From JAIBJN01 sp963838795 (GTDB lineage Bacteria; Actinomycetota; Thermoleophilia; Gaiellales; Gaiellaceae): a stretch of DNA of 64,000 nt. The translations under genes were made by a program, and so were the position numbers. The notes under the pieces are model-generated. The model was not told where the DNA came from and did not search any database. It worked only from the letters and a program-made list of their open reading frames with translations. This document shows positions 8,179 to 16,045 of the stretch, piece after piece (positions within the stretch are counted from its first letter, which is position 1; every line of letters begins with the position of its first letter). The DNA lies in contig CAWISL010000018.1 in the NCBI GenBank assembly GCA_963838795.1, positions 62,001 to 126,000 of the forward strand. The letters run 5' to 3'.

Positions 8179-9531
8179 TCATCGGCCGGTGAGCTCCCCC
8201 GCGATCTCGCCGAACACCTCCGTGTGCACGTCGACGTCCTCCTCCGTCGTCGCGGGTGACATCAGCGCCATGTTGTGGAACGGCGTCAGGAGCACCCCGC
8301 GGTTGAGCGCGTAGAGGTGGATGAGCCGGTCGAGCAGGGGGTCGCCCCCGGCCGCGGCGTCGCTTCCGGTCACCGGCCGCTCCCTGCGGAAGAGGTACTC
8401 GACCCGGCAGCCCAGTCGGGTGACGTGCCAGGGCAGCTGGCTCTCCTCGATGACGCCCTGCACGCCCTGCTCGAACCGCTCGCCGAGAGCGATCATGCGG
8501 GCGAATGCCTCCTCGGTGAGGACGTGCTCGAGGGTGGCGCGCACTGCGGCGAGAGAGAGCACGTTGGCGGCCAGCGTGCCACCGACGCCGCCGACGTCGG
8601 ACTCCTCCGGTCCGATCGCAGCCTCAATGCGGTCGGCCACCTCCCCCGTGAAGCCGTACGCCGCCGAAGGGATGCCGCTGCCGATCGCCTTGCCGACGGT
8701 GAGCAGGTCCGGCTCGAGTCGGTGCTCGCGCGTGTAGCCGCCGGGCCCGGTGCAGAGGGTGTGCGTCTCGTCGATGATCAGGAGCGTCCCGCTCTCCCGC
8801 GTCAGCTCGCGCAGCGCCCGGTGGAAGCCGGGCTGCGCGTGCACGATGCCGATGTTCGTGAGCGCGGGCTCCGCGAGCACGCAGGCGACGTCGCCGTGCC
8901 CGAGCTCCCGCCTGAGCGCCTCGACGTCGTTCCACTCGACCACCCGGGTTGTCTCATCGAGCGGGACCGGTGGCCCGAGGTTCGCCTCGCGCTCCACGAC
9001 CCGACCGTCGCGGAGCGAGGCGAAGGTCTCGTCGACGGTGCCGTGGTAGCACCAGTTGAAGACGAGCACCTTCGGCCGGCCGGTCACGTGGCGCGCGAGC
9101 CGGATCGCGAAGCGGTTCGCGTCCGTGGCGGTGAGCGCGAACTGCCAGCGCTGGAGGCCGAAGCGGCGCGTCAGCTCCTCCCCCACCCAGAGCGCCTCCT
9201 CGCTCGGAAGCATCAGCGTGATGCCGCGGGCGGCCTGCAGGGCGACGGCGCTGACTACCGGCTCTGGCGAGTGTCCGGTCATCGCGCCCGTGTCCCCCAG
9301 GCAGAAGTCCACGTACTCGATCCCGTCGACGTCTCGGAAGCGTGCGCCCCGGGCCTCCCGCGCGAAGACTGGATATGCGCCCGGCCACCGCACCATCCAG
9401 TGCATCGGCACGCCTGCAAGGAGCGATGCCGATGCCCGCCGCGCGAGCTCGCCCGAGCGAGGGTGCTCCCGCTCGAAGCGCTCGAGCTCCCGCTCGAGCA
9501 GCCGCTCGGCCCGCTCGTGGAGATCGCTCAC
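8179..9531 (-). CDS. Class III PLP-dependent aminotransferase (glutamate-1-semialdehyde aminomutase-like)
   Basis: A 450-residue fold-type I PLP enzyme. Visible motifs: 'DVDGIEYVDFCLGDTGAMTGHSP', the pyridine-ring Asp in 'LLIIDETHTLCTG' and the PLP Lys in 'DLLTVGKAIGSGIPSAAYGF'. Close in style to GSA aminomutase and related transaminases. The order here (aminotransferase, SDR, KdgF-like cupin) suggests catabolism of an unidentified amino or sugar-acid substrate rather than heme synthesis. Start: a GTG at 9531 overlaps the SDR stop (GTGA), which fits the coupling used throughout the window; an upstream TTG at 9549 is possible. Confidence 0.8.
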   Translation of the reverse strand: MSDLHERAERLLERELERFEREHPRSGELARRASASLLAGVPMHWMVRWPGAYPVFAREARGARFRDVDGIEYVDFCLGDTGAMTGHSPEPVVSAVALQAARGITLMLPSEEALWVGEELTRRFGLQRWQFALTATDANRFAIRLARHVTGRPKVLVFNWCYHGTVDETFASLRDGRVVEREANLGPPVPLDETTRVVEWNDVEALRRELGHGDVACVLAEPALTNIGIVHAQPGFHRALRELTRESGTLLIIDETHTLCTGPGGYTREHRLEPDLLTVGKAIGSGIPSAAYGFTGEVADRIEAAIGPEESDVGGVGGTLAANVLSLAAVRATLEHVLTEEAFARMIALGERFEQGVQGVIEESQLPWHVTRLGCRVEYLFRRERPVTGSDAAAGGDPLLDRLIHLYALNRGVLLTPFHNMALMSPATTEEDVDVHTEVFGEIAGELTGR

Positions 9532-10301
9532 AGGAGGCTGCGGAGCCAACCGCCGTCGACTGCGAACGCTCCCCCGGTGATGTAGGCCGCGCGCTCGGAG
9601 GCGAGGAAGGCGGCTAGCGCTGCGAACTCCCGCGGCTCGGCCAGCCGCCCGAGCGGGATCGACGCTTCGAGGCGCGCCTGGATCCCCTCGGGATCCACGC
9701 CCTCCCGCTCGGCGTCTGCCCGGTTCAGCTCGGTGACGCGCTCGGTGGCCGTGTAGCCGGGGAGGATCGTGTTCACAGTGATTCCGTGCTGCGCCACCTC
9801 GCGGGAGAGCGTCTTCGCGAAGCCCGTGACGGCTGCCCGGAGGCTGTTCGAGAGGATCAGGTTGTCGACCGGCTGTTTCACCGCCACCGAGGTGACGCAG
9901 AGGATGCGGCCCCAGCCGCGCTCCTTCATGCCGGGGAGGACGGCGCCGGCGAGCTCGACCGTACTCCTGAGGAGCAGCGCCGTCGCGCGATCCCAGTCCT
10001 CGAGCGTGAGCGTCTCGTGCGTCCCGGCCGGGGGGCCGCCGGTGTTGGCGACCAGCACGTCGAGCCGGCCGAAGCGCTCCAGCGTCGCCGCGACCACCCG
10101 CGTCGGCTCGCCAGGAACGGCGAGGTCGCCCGGGACAGCGAGGGCGTCGAGCTCGGCGGCCTCCGCCCCCAGCCGCTCCGCGTCACGGGAGCAGAGCGCG
10201 AGCGACGCGCCCTCGGCCGCCAGCTCGTCCGCGATCGCCCGGCCGAGGCCGCGGCTCGCTCCGCAGACGAGGGCGACCTTGTCGCCGAGCCCGAGGTTCA
10301 C
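9528..10301 (-). CDS. Short-chain dehydrogenase/reductase
   Basis: A 257-residue SDR. It has the cofactor motif 'GASRGLGRAIA' (TGxxxGxG type), 'LVANTGG' as NNAG equivalent, a Ser in 'ILCVTSVAVKQP', 'SNSLRAAVTGFAKTLSREVAQHGITVN' (the usual YxxxK Tyr is replaced by Asn-Ser in this segment) and the C-terminal 'SERAAYITGGAFAVDGG'. The motif order resembles 3-oxoacyl-ACP reductase-like SDRs in which 'SNS..R' replaces the YxxxK Tyr. Start is GTG at 10301, overlapping the cupin stop as GTGA. A single open frame joins it to the cupin, but only because of a frameshift at about 10380; it is not a true fusion. Confidence 0.85.
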   Translation of the reverse strand: MNLGLGDKVALVCGASRGLGRAIADELAAEGASLALCSRDAERLGAEAAELDALAVPGDLAVPGEPTRVVAATLERFGRLDVLVANTGGPPAGTHETLTLEDWDRATALLLRSTVELAGAVLPGMKERGWGRILCVTSVAVKQPVDNLILSNSLRAAVTGFAKTLSREVAQHGITVNTILPGYTATERVTELNRADAEREGVDPEGIQARLEASIPLGRLAEPREFAALAAFLASERAAYITGGAFAVDGGWLRSLL

Positions 10302-10673
10302 GTGTGCCGCAGGTAGGCGTCCGACCCGTCGAGCCAGTCCTGCCTGGGCGGGCAGAAGATGTCGACGTCGAGCGTCGTCCTCCAGCGCCTCGGCCTTGTG
10401 CGGCAGCCAGGAGGGGATGTGCAGGACCTCGCCGGCGTGGACGTCGACCACCTCGGACTCGTCCTCGCCCAGCCAGAAGCGGAGCGCGCCATCGAGGATG
10501 TAGGTCAGTTGCTCGTTCTCGTGCGAGTGCTGGGGAACGATGCAGCCCTTGTCCAGGTAGACGTGCGCGAGCATCATCCGCTCCGTGCTCACGAGCCGCC
10601 GGTGCAGGTCGGGCTTCAGCTCTTCGATGGGCATGTCCTCCCAGCGGTAGTGCGTGGTGCCGAGGGCGCTCAC
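10298..10673 (-). CDS. KdgF-like cupin protein (interrupted by a 1-nt frameshift)
   Basis: The encoded protein would be about 124 residues: 'HVYLDKGCIVPQHSHENEQ' (cupin motif 1), 'HAGEVLHIPSWLPHKAEALED' (motif 2), then, in the +1 frame, 'TLDVDIFCPPRQDWLDGSDAYLRHT' and a stop at 10298. KdgF-type cupins end in this 'D.F.P.R.D(W/F)' pattern, so the two parts belong together. The frame changes at about 10375-10385, and one extra base explains it. KdgF-like proteins open or isomerise unsaturated uronates; here the role is unproven. The GTG start at 10673 is preferred because AAGGGAG precedes it; an ATG at 10688 lacks a ribosome site. Confidence 0.7.
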
Positions 10674-10694
10674 GTCTTCTCCCTTCATCGGGAC

Positions 10695-12299
10695 TCAGTC
10701 GGCCGATCGTCTCGTGATCCGGAATCGCGGGGACTTCGCTCTGGAGCTGTAGCCGTCGTCGAGGAGGAACCGCACCTCGTACGTCCCAGGCCGCAGGGGC
10801 CAGGCGCTCCCCCCGCCGGCAGATGTCCGGGAGAACGTCGTCGTGCCTTGGATCGCTGTCTTCGTGTACTCGTAGAGAAGGTAGGCGCCGTTGCCGCAGG
10901 TGCCTGCGTTGCAGCCCGGCGTCGCGTAGGGGGTATCGCGGCCCGGCCTGACGCGAAAGACCGCCAGCCAGTCCCAGCGCATCCCGGCCGCGTTCGACCA
11001 GAAGACTTCGATCGGCTCGCCCTTCTCGTAGGCACGTCGGGAGGTCCACACTTTGGTCGGCTCCCCGGGCCGGTAGAGCCAGAACGGCGCATGCGAAAGA
11101 AGCTGCCCAGCGTCATCGAGCAGCAGGGCTTCGTAGGAACCGCGCCGGAGCCCGTCGGTCGAGAACGTGAGCGTTCCGTCCGCTGCGAACGTCGGCAGCT
11201 CGGCCACCGACTCCCCACCGACCCTGGCGATCGCCACGCTCCCGGGGCCAGGCGCATGGAACACGATGGAGAGCGCGTCCCCGATCGAGAGCCGCCGCCT
11301 CTCCGGAGCGGCGAAGGCGGCCGGCTCGCCCGGTCTGACGACGAAGGTCGAGGCGACGCCGCGATGGTCGGACGGATAGGGATCGACGGCGATGTCGACG
11401 TCTGGCCCCCCGCGCTCGCCGACGAGGTCGCTCTCCTCCGCGCGAGCAGGGCCCGCGGCCAGCACCCAGTCGATGCGGTCGTGCACCTCGCGGCGAACCG
11501 ACTCCGGCCCGCCCGGCGTCCAGGTGAAGCCGGGCCGGGCGACCGGATCCGGATGCACCTCGCGGTAGGAGTCCCGGAAGCCCGCGTCCGCGTAGGCGCG
11601 ACTGACGGGCCAGTCGAAGGCGAAGGGAACCTCGGGGCGCACGGCGGCGACTGCGGGCGTCCAGTCGAGGTGCGAGGGAGAGTTGAAGTCCCCGGCCAGG
11701 AAGACGGGAATCCCTTGCGCGACGAGCTCCGGCAGGACGTCGAGCTGCTCCTGGGCCGCCGGCAGCCGCGTCGAGCGCTCGAGCTCGTCCAGCTCCTCGG
11801 GCGTGGCGCCGTTCCGAACCCGGTACGGGCCGTACGGGGTCGAGGGGAGGTGAGCGTTGGCGATGGCCACGACCTGGCCGGGGCCGAGCTCGACGTAGAC
11901 GTAGGTCCCGTCACCCCCTGGCGGATCGATCAGCCGGTAGCGGGAGACGACCTGCGTCCGTTCGCTCGCGAACCAGCCGAGAGCGCGCGCGACGCGGCGC
12001 GTAGAGTGCTCGCCCTCCTCGAGGCCGACGACGTCCGCGCCCGAGGCCCTGATCGTCTCCAGGACCTTGGCGAACGACGCCGAGCAGCCGCGGCGCCTGG
12101 TGCACCAGTCGCCGGTCCGCAGGTCGAGCTCGTCGCCGCCGTAGAAAATGTTGAAGGTCATCACCCGCAGGCGAACGCCGCTCTGGCCGCCGTCGTCGTT
12201 CCGCGCCGCCGCCGACGTGGCCAGCGTCCCGCAGATCAGGAGCCAGACGGCGAGCAGCCGCAGACTCCGCCGGATGATTCGGTGCCCGGAGATGGGCAC
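10695..12299 (-). CDS. Secreted endonuclease/exonuclease/phosphatase-family protein
   Basis: A 534-residue protein with an N-terminal signal peptide (hydrophobic 'LRLLAVWLLICGTLATSAAA', about residues 13-32). Residues about 42-330 show the EEP (DNase I-like) fold: 'RLRVMTFNIFYGG', 'ADVVGLEEGE', 'VAIANAHLPS', 'VFLAGDFNSPSHLDW', 'RIDWVLA' and 'YPSDHRGVASTF' supply the Asn/Glu/Asp/His catalytic set. The C-terminal 200 residues look like two beta-sandwich modules ('GDALSIVFHAPGPGSVAIARVGG', 'YEKGEPIEVFWSNAAG'). It probably hydrolyses phosphodiesters or phospho-compounds outside the cell. It lies 21 nt upstream of the cupin start and could head that operon. Confidence 0.85.
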   Translation of the reverse strand: MPISGHRIIRRSLRLLAVWLLICGTLATSAAARNDDGGQSGVRLRVMTFNIFYGGDELDLRTGDWCTRRRGCSASFAKVLETIRASGADVVGLEEGEHSTRRVARALGWFASERTQVVSRYRLIDPPGGDGTYVYVELGPGQVVAIANAHLPSTPYGPYRVRNGATPEELDELERSTRLPAAQEQLDVLPELVAQGIPVFLAGDFNSPSHLDWTPAVAAVRPEVPFAFDWPVSRAYADAGFRDSYREVHPDPVARPGFTWTPGGPESVRREVHDRIDWVLAAGPARAEESDLVGERGGPDVDIAVDPYPSDHRGVASTFVVRPGEPAAFAAPERRRLSIGDALSIVFHAPGPGSVAIARVGGESVAELPTFAADGTLTFSTDGLRRGSYEALLLDDAGQLLSHAPFWLYRPGEPTKVWTSRRAYEKGEPIEVFWSNAAGMRWDWLAVFRVRPGRDTPYATPGCNAGTCGNGAYLLYEYTKTAIQGTTTFSRTSAGGGSAWPLRPGTYEVRFLLDDGYSSRAKSPRFRITRRSAD

Positions 12300-12370
12300 G
12301 AAACGCTAAGCCGAGCCGCGACGCGTGTCAACGGCGGGAAGAGAGCACGCCGCTCGGCCGTCCTGCAACC

Positions 12371-12703
12371 ATGAGTGGAAAGGCACAAGAAGGCGGCGGA
12401 GCGCACTTCGAGATCCCGAGCCAGTCGGGCAGCGCGATCAACAACGTCGGCGGCAACCAGTACTTCGGTGACCGCCCGCGGCGTAGCGCCTCGATCGGTC
12501 GCGCCGTCGCAGCCCTCGGACTCGCCCTCATCTTTGCCGGCCTGTTCCTGGTCGGAGCCGCAGGGCTGGCCGTCTACGAGAAGACGAACGGGCTCACCGA
12601 GACCTCCAGTGTCGTCGTGCCGGGATACGCGGCGGCGGCCGGCGGGCTCGTCGTCGCCGGGATCGTCCTCAACCGCTTCGGCCGGCTCTTCGCCGGAAGG
12701 TGA
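12371..12703 (+). CDS. Small membrane protein with N-terminal prion-like motif
   Basis: A 110-residue protein of unknown function. Residues 12-34 contain 'HFEIPSQSGSAINNVGGNQ' followed by YFG. The rest has two hydrophobic segments (about 44-67 'AVAALGLALIFAGLFLVGAAG' region and 82-102 'GYAAAAGGLVVAGIVL'), predicting two transmembrane helices. The same N-terminal motif starts the next gene, 1 nt downstream of this stop. Gly/Asn/Gln repeats of this 'I.NV.GNQ' type resemble RHIM-like bacterial amyloid signalling motifs, but that is inference from pattern. The ATG at 12371 has no clear ribosome site; the message may be leaderless. Confidence 0.75.
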   Translation: MSGKAQEGGGAHFEIPSQSGSAINNVGGNQYFGDRPRRSASIGRAVAALGLALIFAGLFLVGAAGLAVYEKTNGLTETSSVVVPGYAAAAGGLVVAGIVLNRFGRLFAGR

Positions 12704-12704
12704 G

Positions 12705-13100
12705 ATGGCCACCTTCGAGATCGGCAGCCAGAACGCCGGCTCGATCCAGAACGTCGCCGGCAATCAGACCATCGGGGTGCTGCGAGTCGAGGCCTCCTGG
12801 GACGCGACCGCCGTCCGGCAGGAGCTCGTGCGGCTCGAGGAGGAGACCACCAGGACCCCGCTTCCGCACGCCTCTCGCGTCGCAGTCGAAGGGGCGCTCG
12901 CTGCGGCTGCGAGGGAGGCGGCGGGCGCGACACCCGACCGCGGGAAGATCGCGCAGCTCGTCCAGCGGGCGACGCACGTCCTCGGCGACGCCGGCGCCCT
13001 CGCCGACGCCGGCGGCGGCCTCGCCGAAAGTCTCCGCCGCCTGGCGACGGTTCTCGGGGCGGCCGGGAAGGTGCTGCTGCCGCTCCTTCCGCTCCTCTGA
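12705..13100 (+). CDS. Small helical protein sharing the prion-like N-terminal motif
   Basis: A 131-residue protein of unknown function. It begins 'MATFEIGSQNAGSIQNVAGN' followed by QTIG, matching the N-terminal motif of the gene just upstream ('FEI.SQ..GSI.NV.GNQ'). Residues about 30-131 are predicted largely helical and Ala/Leu/Arg-rich ('AVRQELVRLEEETTR', 'RKIAQLVQRATHVLGDAG'-like) and end in a hydrophobic stretch 'AAGKVLLPLLPLL'. A motif plus a helical domain with a hydrophobic end is the general look of small amyloid-triggered effector proteins; this is a hypothesis, not an identification. GTGAG precedes the ATG, giving weak Shine-Dalgarno support. Confidence 0.75.
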   Translation: MATFEIGSQNAGSIQNVAGNQTIGVLRVEASWDATAVRQELVRLEEETTRTPLPHASRVAVEGALAAAAREAAGATPDRGKIAQLVQRATHVLGDAGALADAGGGLAESLRRLATVLGAAGKVLLPLLPLL

Positions 13101-13122
13101 CCCGCGGCGTACACTTCCCGTC

Positions 13123-13335
13123 ATGGGAGTCGCCTACAGCTCTCCCGACTCGCCGCTGACGCAGCTTTGCGCCGTCTACACCTGCCGCTGCGGCGCGCAC
13201 GTCTCCGAGGTCGGGCGCCAGGCGGGCGAGCTCCCGCCGGGTTGGGAGCTCATCTCGGACGACGCGTGCATCTGCGCCCACTGCGCCGAGGTCAAGCGAG
13301 CCGGCGGGCTGCCTAGCGCCGCCGCTTCAGCCTGA
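13123..13335 (+). CDS. Small Cys-rich (zinc-ribbon-like) protein
   Basis: A 70-residue protein of unknown function. Two Cys pairs, 'YTCRCGAHV' and 'DDACICAHCAEV', plus Cys 16, could hold one zinc. Between them 'GRQAGELPPGWELISDD' resembles a short linker used in treble-clef or ribbon proteins. It starts 22 nt after the prion-motif gene and converges with comB (4 nt between stops). The ATG is the only good start. It may be cotranscribed with the two genes upstream, though no link in function is visible. Confidence 0.6.
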   Translation: MGVAYSSPDSPLTQLCAVYTCRCGAHVSEVGRQAGELPPGWELISDDACICAHCAEVKRAGGLPSAAASA

Positions 13336-13339
13336 CCTG

Positions 13340-14020
13340 CTACGGAACGATCTCCGCTGCCGCTCCTTCCATGCGCGCCAGGTGCGGGACCAAGTCCAGC
13401 ACGCTCTCCCGCGCACACCAGGCGATGTCCTCGCCGAGCAGGGCGTGCTCCGGGTTCTCGGACGCGCTCAGCCCCGCCCCGGCGTCGGCGAACGAGCGCG
13501 CGAGTCGCACGGCGGCCTCGGCGGCGTCGGAACGGTCGCCGCCGAGCAGCTCGGCGATCCGGCCGGCGCAGTAGGCGTCGTCGATCGTGAACCGGCCGTC
13601 CAGGCCGGCGCAGACGATCTCGACATCTCCGCCGCCGCGCCCCGCCGCGGCCACGGCGTCGAGGTTCAGGAGGCTGCCGACGAGGACGGCCTCCGCACTC
13701 GCCGCGGCGGCCAGGATCGCCCGGGTCCCGTTCGTCGTCGTCAGGACGAGGGTCTCCCCGAGCGGCTCCGTGAACTCCCTCGGCGAGTTCCCCAGGTCGA
13801 AGCCGGGAATCGCAACGGCCTTCCGCTCGCCCGCGAGCACCGCCTCGCCCAGGCGCTCGCCCAGCTCACGGGCCTCCGCGACCTCCGCGCAGCAGAGCAC
13901 TCGCCGATAGCCGGAGGCGAGCGCCTGGGCGATCGTCGACGTGGCGCGAATGACGTCGACGACGATCGCCGTGGGCGCGCGCTCGGCCTCGGCCGGCGTG
14001 AAGGCGACGTGCACGCGCAT
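13340..14020 (-). CDS. comB: 2-phosphosulfolactate phosphatase family protein (ComB)
   Basis: A 226-residue protein that matches ComB along its length: 'AIVVDVIRATSTIAQAL' near the N-terminus, 'FDLGNSPREF', 'LVLTTTNGTRAI', 'VGSLLNLDAVA', 'VEIVCAGLDGRFTIDDAYCAGRI' and 'ENPEHALLGEDIAWCARESVLDLVP'. In methanogens ComB removes phosphate from 2-phosphosulfolactate during coenzyme M synthesis. In bacteria without coenzyme M, orthologues probably act on a related phospho-acid. No sulfolactate genes are nearby, so the substrate here is open. Confidence 0.9.
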   Translation of the reverse strand: MRVHVAFTPAEAERAPTAIVVDVIRATSTIAQALASGYRRVLCCAEVAEARELGERLGEAVLAGERKAVAIPGFDLGNSPREFTEPLGETLVLTTTNGTRAILAAAASAEAVLVGSLLNLDAVAAAGRGGGDVEIVCAGLDGRFTIDDAYCAGRIAELLGGDRSDAAEAAVRLARSFADAGAGLSASENPEHALLGEDIAWCARESVLDLVPHLARMEGAAAEIVP

Positions 14021-14050
14021 CGGCCGGTGACCTTACACGGCACGGATACG

Positions 14051-14923
14051 ATGGCTCGAATGGCCACTCCTGAGCAGACGCAGACGCAGACGTGCTACCG
14101 GCATCCGGGGAGGGAGACGGCGGTCAGCTGCTCCAACTGCGGGCGGCCGATCTGCCCCGACTGCATGGTGTACGCGGCGGTCGGGATCAAATGCCCCGAG
14201 TGCGCCGGTCAGCCCACCGGACCCCGGGCGGCCAGGCAACGGGTCGGCCGGGCCGCCGTCGCCGGGACGGGAGCGCTCGTCACGAAGACCCTCATCGGCC
14301 TGAACGTCGTCATCTACCTGGTCTCGATCGCGCAGGGAGCCGGAGGGCTCCAGCCGGCACAGGAGTTCATCAACCGGTGGGCGCTCAACGGCTTCGCCGT
14401 CTCGGAGGGTGAGTGGTACCGGCTGCTCACGAGCGCGTTCCTGCACGCGAGCCTCATTCACCTCGCTTTCAACATGCTCATGCTCTGGTGGTTCGGCCAG
14501 GCGCTGGAGGCAGCCGTGGGTCGCGCCCGCTTCCTGGGGATCTACCTCGTCTCGGCGATCTCAGGCGCAGCCGGCGCGCTGCTCCTGAGCGGCGAGTTCG
14601 TCAACACGGTAGGAGCCTCCGGAGCGGTCTTCGGGATCCTCGGCGCCGGCCTCGTCCTCGAACGCCGGCACATCTACGTGTTCGGCGGCGGCGCGCTCTT
14701 CGTGGTCGTCCTCAACATCGCGTTCACGTTTGCCGTCTCCAACATCTCCATCGGCGGGCACCTGGGCGGCCTGGTCGGCGGGATCGTCTCCATGCTCGCC
14801 CTCTCGGCTGCCGGCCGCCATCCGATTCACGGGCGGCTCGACGTGGCCTCGTTCCTCGCGCTCTTCGCGATCGCGGCCGGAAGCGTGCTGCTCGCGTACC
14901 TCCGGGTGCGCGGCTACTCCTGA
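14051..14923 (+). CDS. Rhomboid-family intramembrane serine protease with N-terminal zinc finger
   Basis: About 290 residues. The N-terminus has a B-box-like zinc finger ('CYRHPGRETAVSCSNCGRPICPDCMVYA' region with 'CPECAG'). It is followed by six to seven membrane segments of the rhomboid fold: 'FLHASLIHLAFNMLMLWWFG', the catalytic Ser in 'VGASGAVFGILGAG' and the catalytic His in 'SIGGHLGGLVGG'. It cleaves substrates within the membrane. The zinc finger/rhomboid architecture is common in actinobacteria. ATGs at 14051 and 14060 are both possible starts. It diverges from comB. Confidence 0.9.
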   Translation: MARMATPEQTQTQTCYRHPGRETAVSCSNCGRPICPDCMVYAAVGIKCPECAGQPTGPRAARQRVGRAAVAGTGALVTKTLIGLNVVIYLVSIAQGAGGLQPAQEFINRWALNGFAVSEGEWYRLLTSAFLHASLIHLAFNMLMLWWFGQALEAAVGRARFLGIYLVSAISGAAGALLLSGEFVNTVGASGAVFGILGAGLVLERRHIYVFGGGALFVVVLNIAFTFAVSNISIGGHLGGLVGGIVSMLALSAAGRHPIHGRLDVASFLALFAIAAGSVLLAYLRVRGYS

Positions 14924-14988
14924 GCCGGAACTTTCGCGCCCCTCCCTTCGCCATGAGGTGAGCGGAGCGACCCGCTAACGTCACGCTG

Positions 14989-16045
14989 GTGATCGAGGCG
15001 CACCTCCTCACCGACGGTGGCCAGCCTGCGTCCGAGGTCGCGGACCGTCTCGCGGCGTTCCTCGCCGAGGCCCGCCGCAGCCTTGACCTCGCGCTGTACG
15101 ACTTCGACCTTCTGCAGCCGACCGCGAAGATTGTCGCCGACGCTGTCGTCGAGGCAGAGAAGCGGGGCGTCGCCGTGCGGCTCGCGTTCAACTTCGACAG
15201 TGAGAAGCCGCCCCCGGTGTTCCCTCCGCCGCGCGGCGAGCCGAGCCTCATCGACAGCCTCGAGGTTCCGACGAAGGGGATTCCGGGCGTCCCGGACCTG
15301 ATGCACCACAAGTTCGCCGTCCGCGACCGGGAGGCGGTCTGGACGGGCTCGACGAACTGGACCGACGACTCCTGGACGCGGTGCGAGAACATCGTCGTCA
15401 TCGTCGCGTCCGAGGCGGTGGCCGCCGCCTACACGAAGGACTTCGAGCAGCTCTGGACGACCGGATCGGTGGAGCAGAGCGGCTTCGTCGACCCGACCCC
15501 GATCGACGTCGGCGGGCGGGAGGTCCGAGTCTGGTTCTCGCCCGGGCACGGCGAGGCGCTTGCGACCCGCATCGCCCACCGAATGAAGCGGTCCCGGCAT
15601 CGCATCCGTGTCTGCTCGCCCGTGCTCACGTCGGGCCCGATCCTCGGCGCCCTCGCCGAGTGCGTGTCCGACGGGAAGGTCGACATCACCGGCGTCTGCG
15701 ACGGGACGCAGATGCGCGGCGTCTTCCATCAGTGGGAGCTGAACGGGAACTCGACCTGGAAACTCCCGCTCGTCGCCCGCGTCTTCGGCGACGGCCGCTT
15801 CACCGGAAAGGACTCGACGCCCTACGGCGACGGCGACAATGTCCACGACTTCATGCACGCGAAGATCGTGGTCGCGGACGACCACGTGTTCACGGGCAGC
15901 TACAACCTCTCGCATTCGGGCGAGCTGAATGCCGAGAACGTGCTCGAGGTGCGCGATGATGAGCTCGCGGACCGTCTGGTCGCCTGGATCGGCGAGCGTG
16001 CGCGGCCGCTACCGGCCCGCGCCAATCCCCGAGGTCGGTCGCTAG
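14989..16045 (+). CDS. Phospholipase D-like protein with two HKD motifs (3' frameshift)
   Basis: About 351 residues. Two HKD motifs define the PLD superfamily: 'HHKFAVRDREAVWTGSTNW' and 'HAKIVVADDHVFTGSYNLS'. A single polypeptide with both motifs is a complete active site, acting on phospholipids or nucleic acid; there is no signal peptide. In the undisturbed frame translation runs on to 16365, antisense to ppdK. After about position 16000 the +1 frame reads 'VRGRYRPAPIPEVGR' and stops at 16045, just at the ppdK stop. The latter is the likely true C-terminus, so one base is probably extra here. Start is GTG at 14989. Confidence 0.8.

Noticed and set aside
9528..10688. A cupin-SDR fusion protein
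   Set aside because: The cupin's own C-terminus and stop are in the next frame, overlapping a GTG start for the SDR; the fusion follows from a one-base shift.
13340..14020. Evidence for coenzyme M synthesis from comB
   Set aside because: No other coenzyme M genes are nearby and ComB homologues are widespread in bacteria without that pathway.
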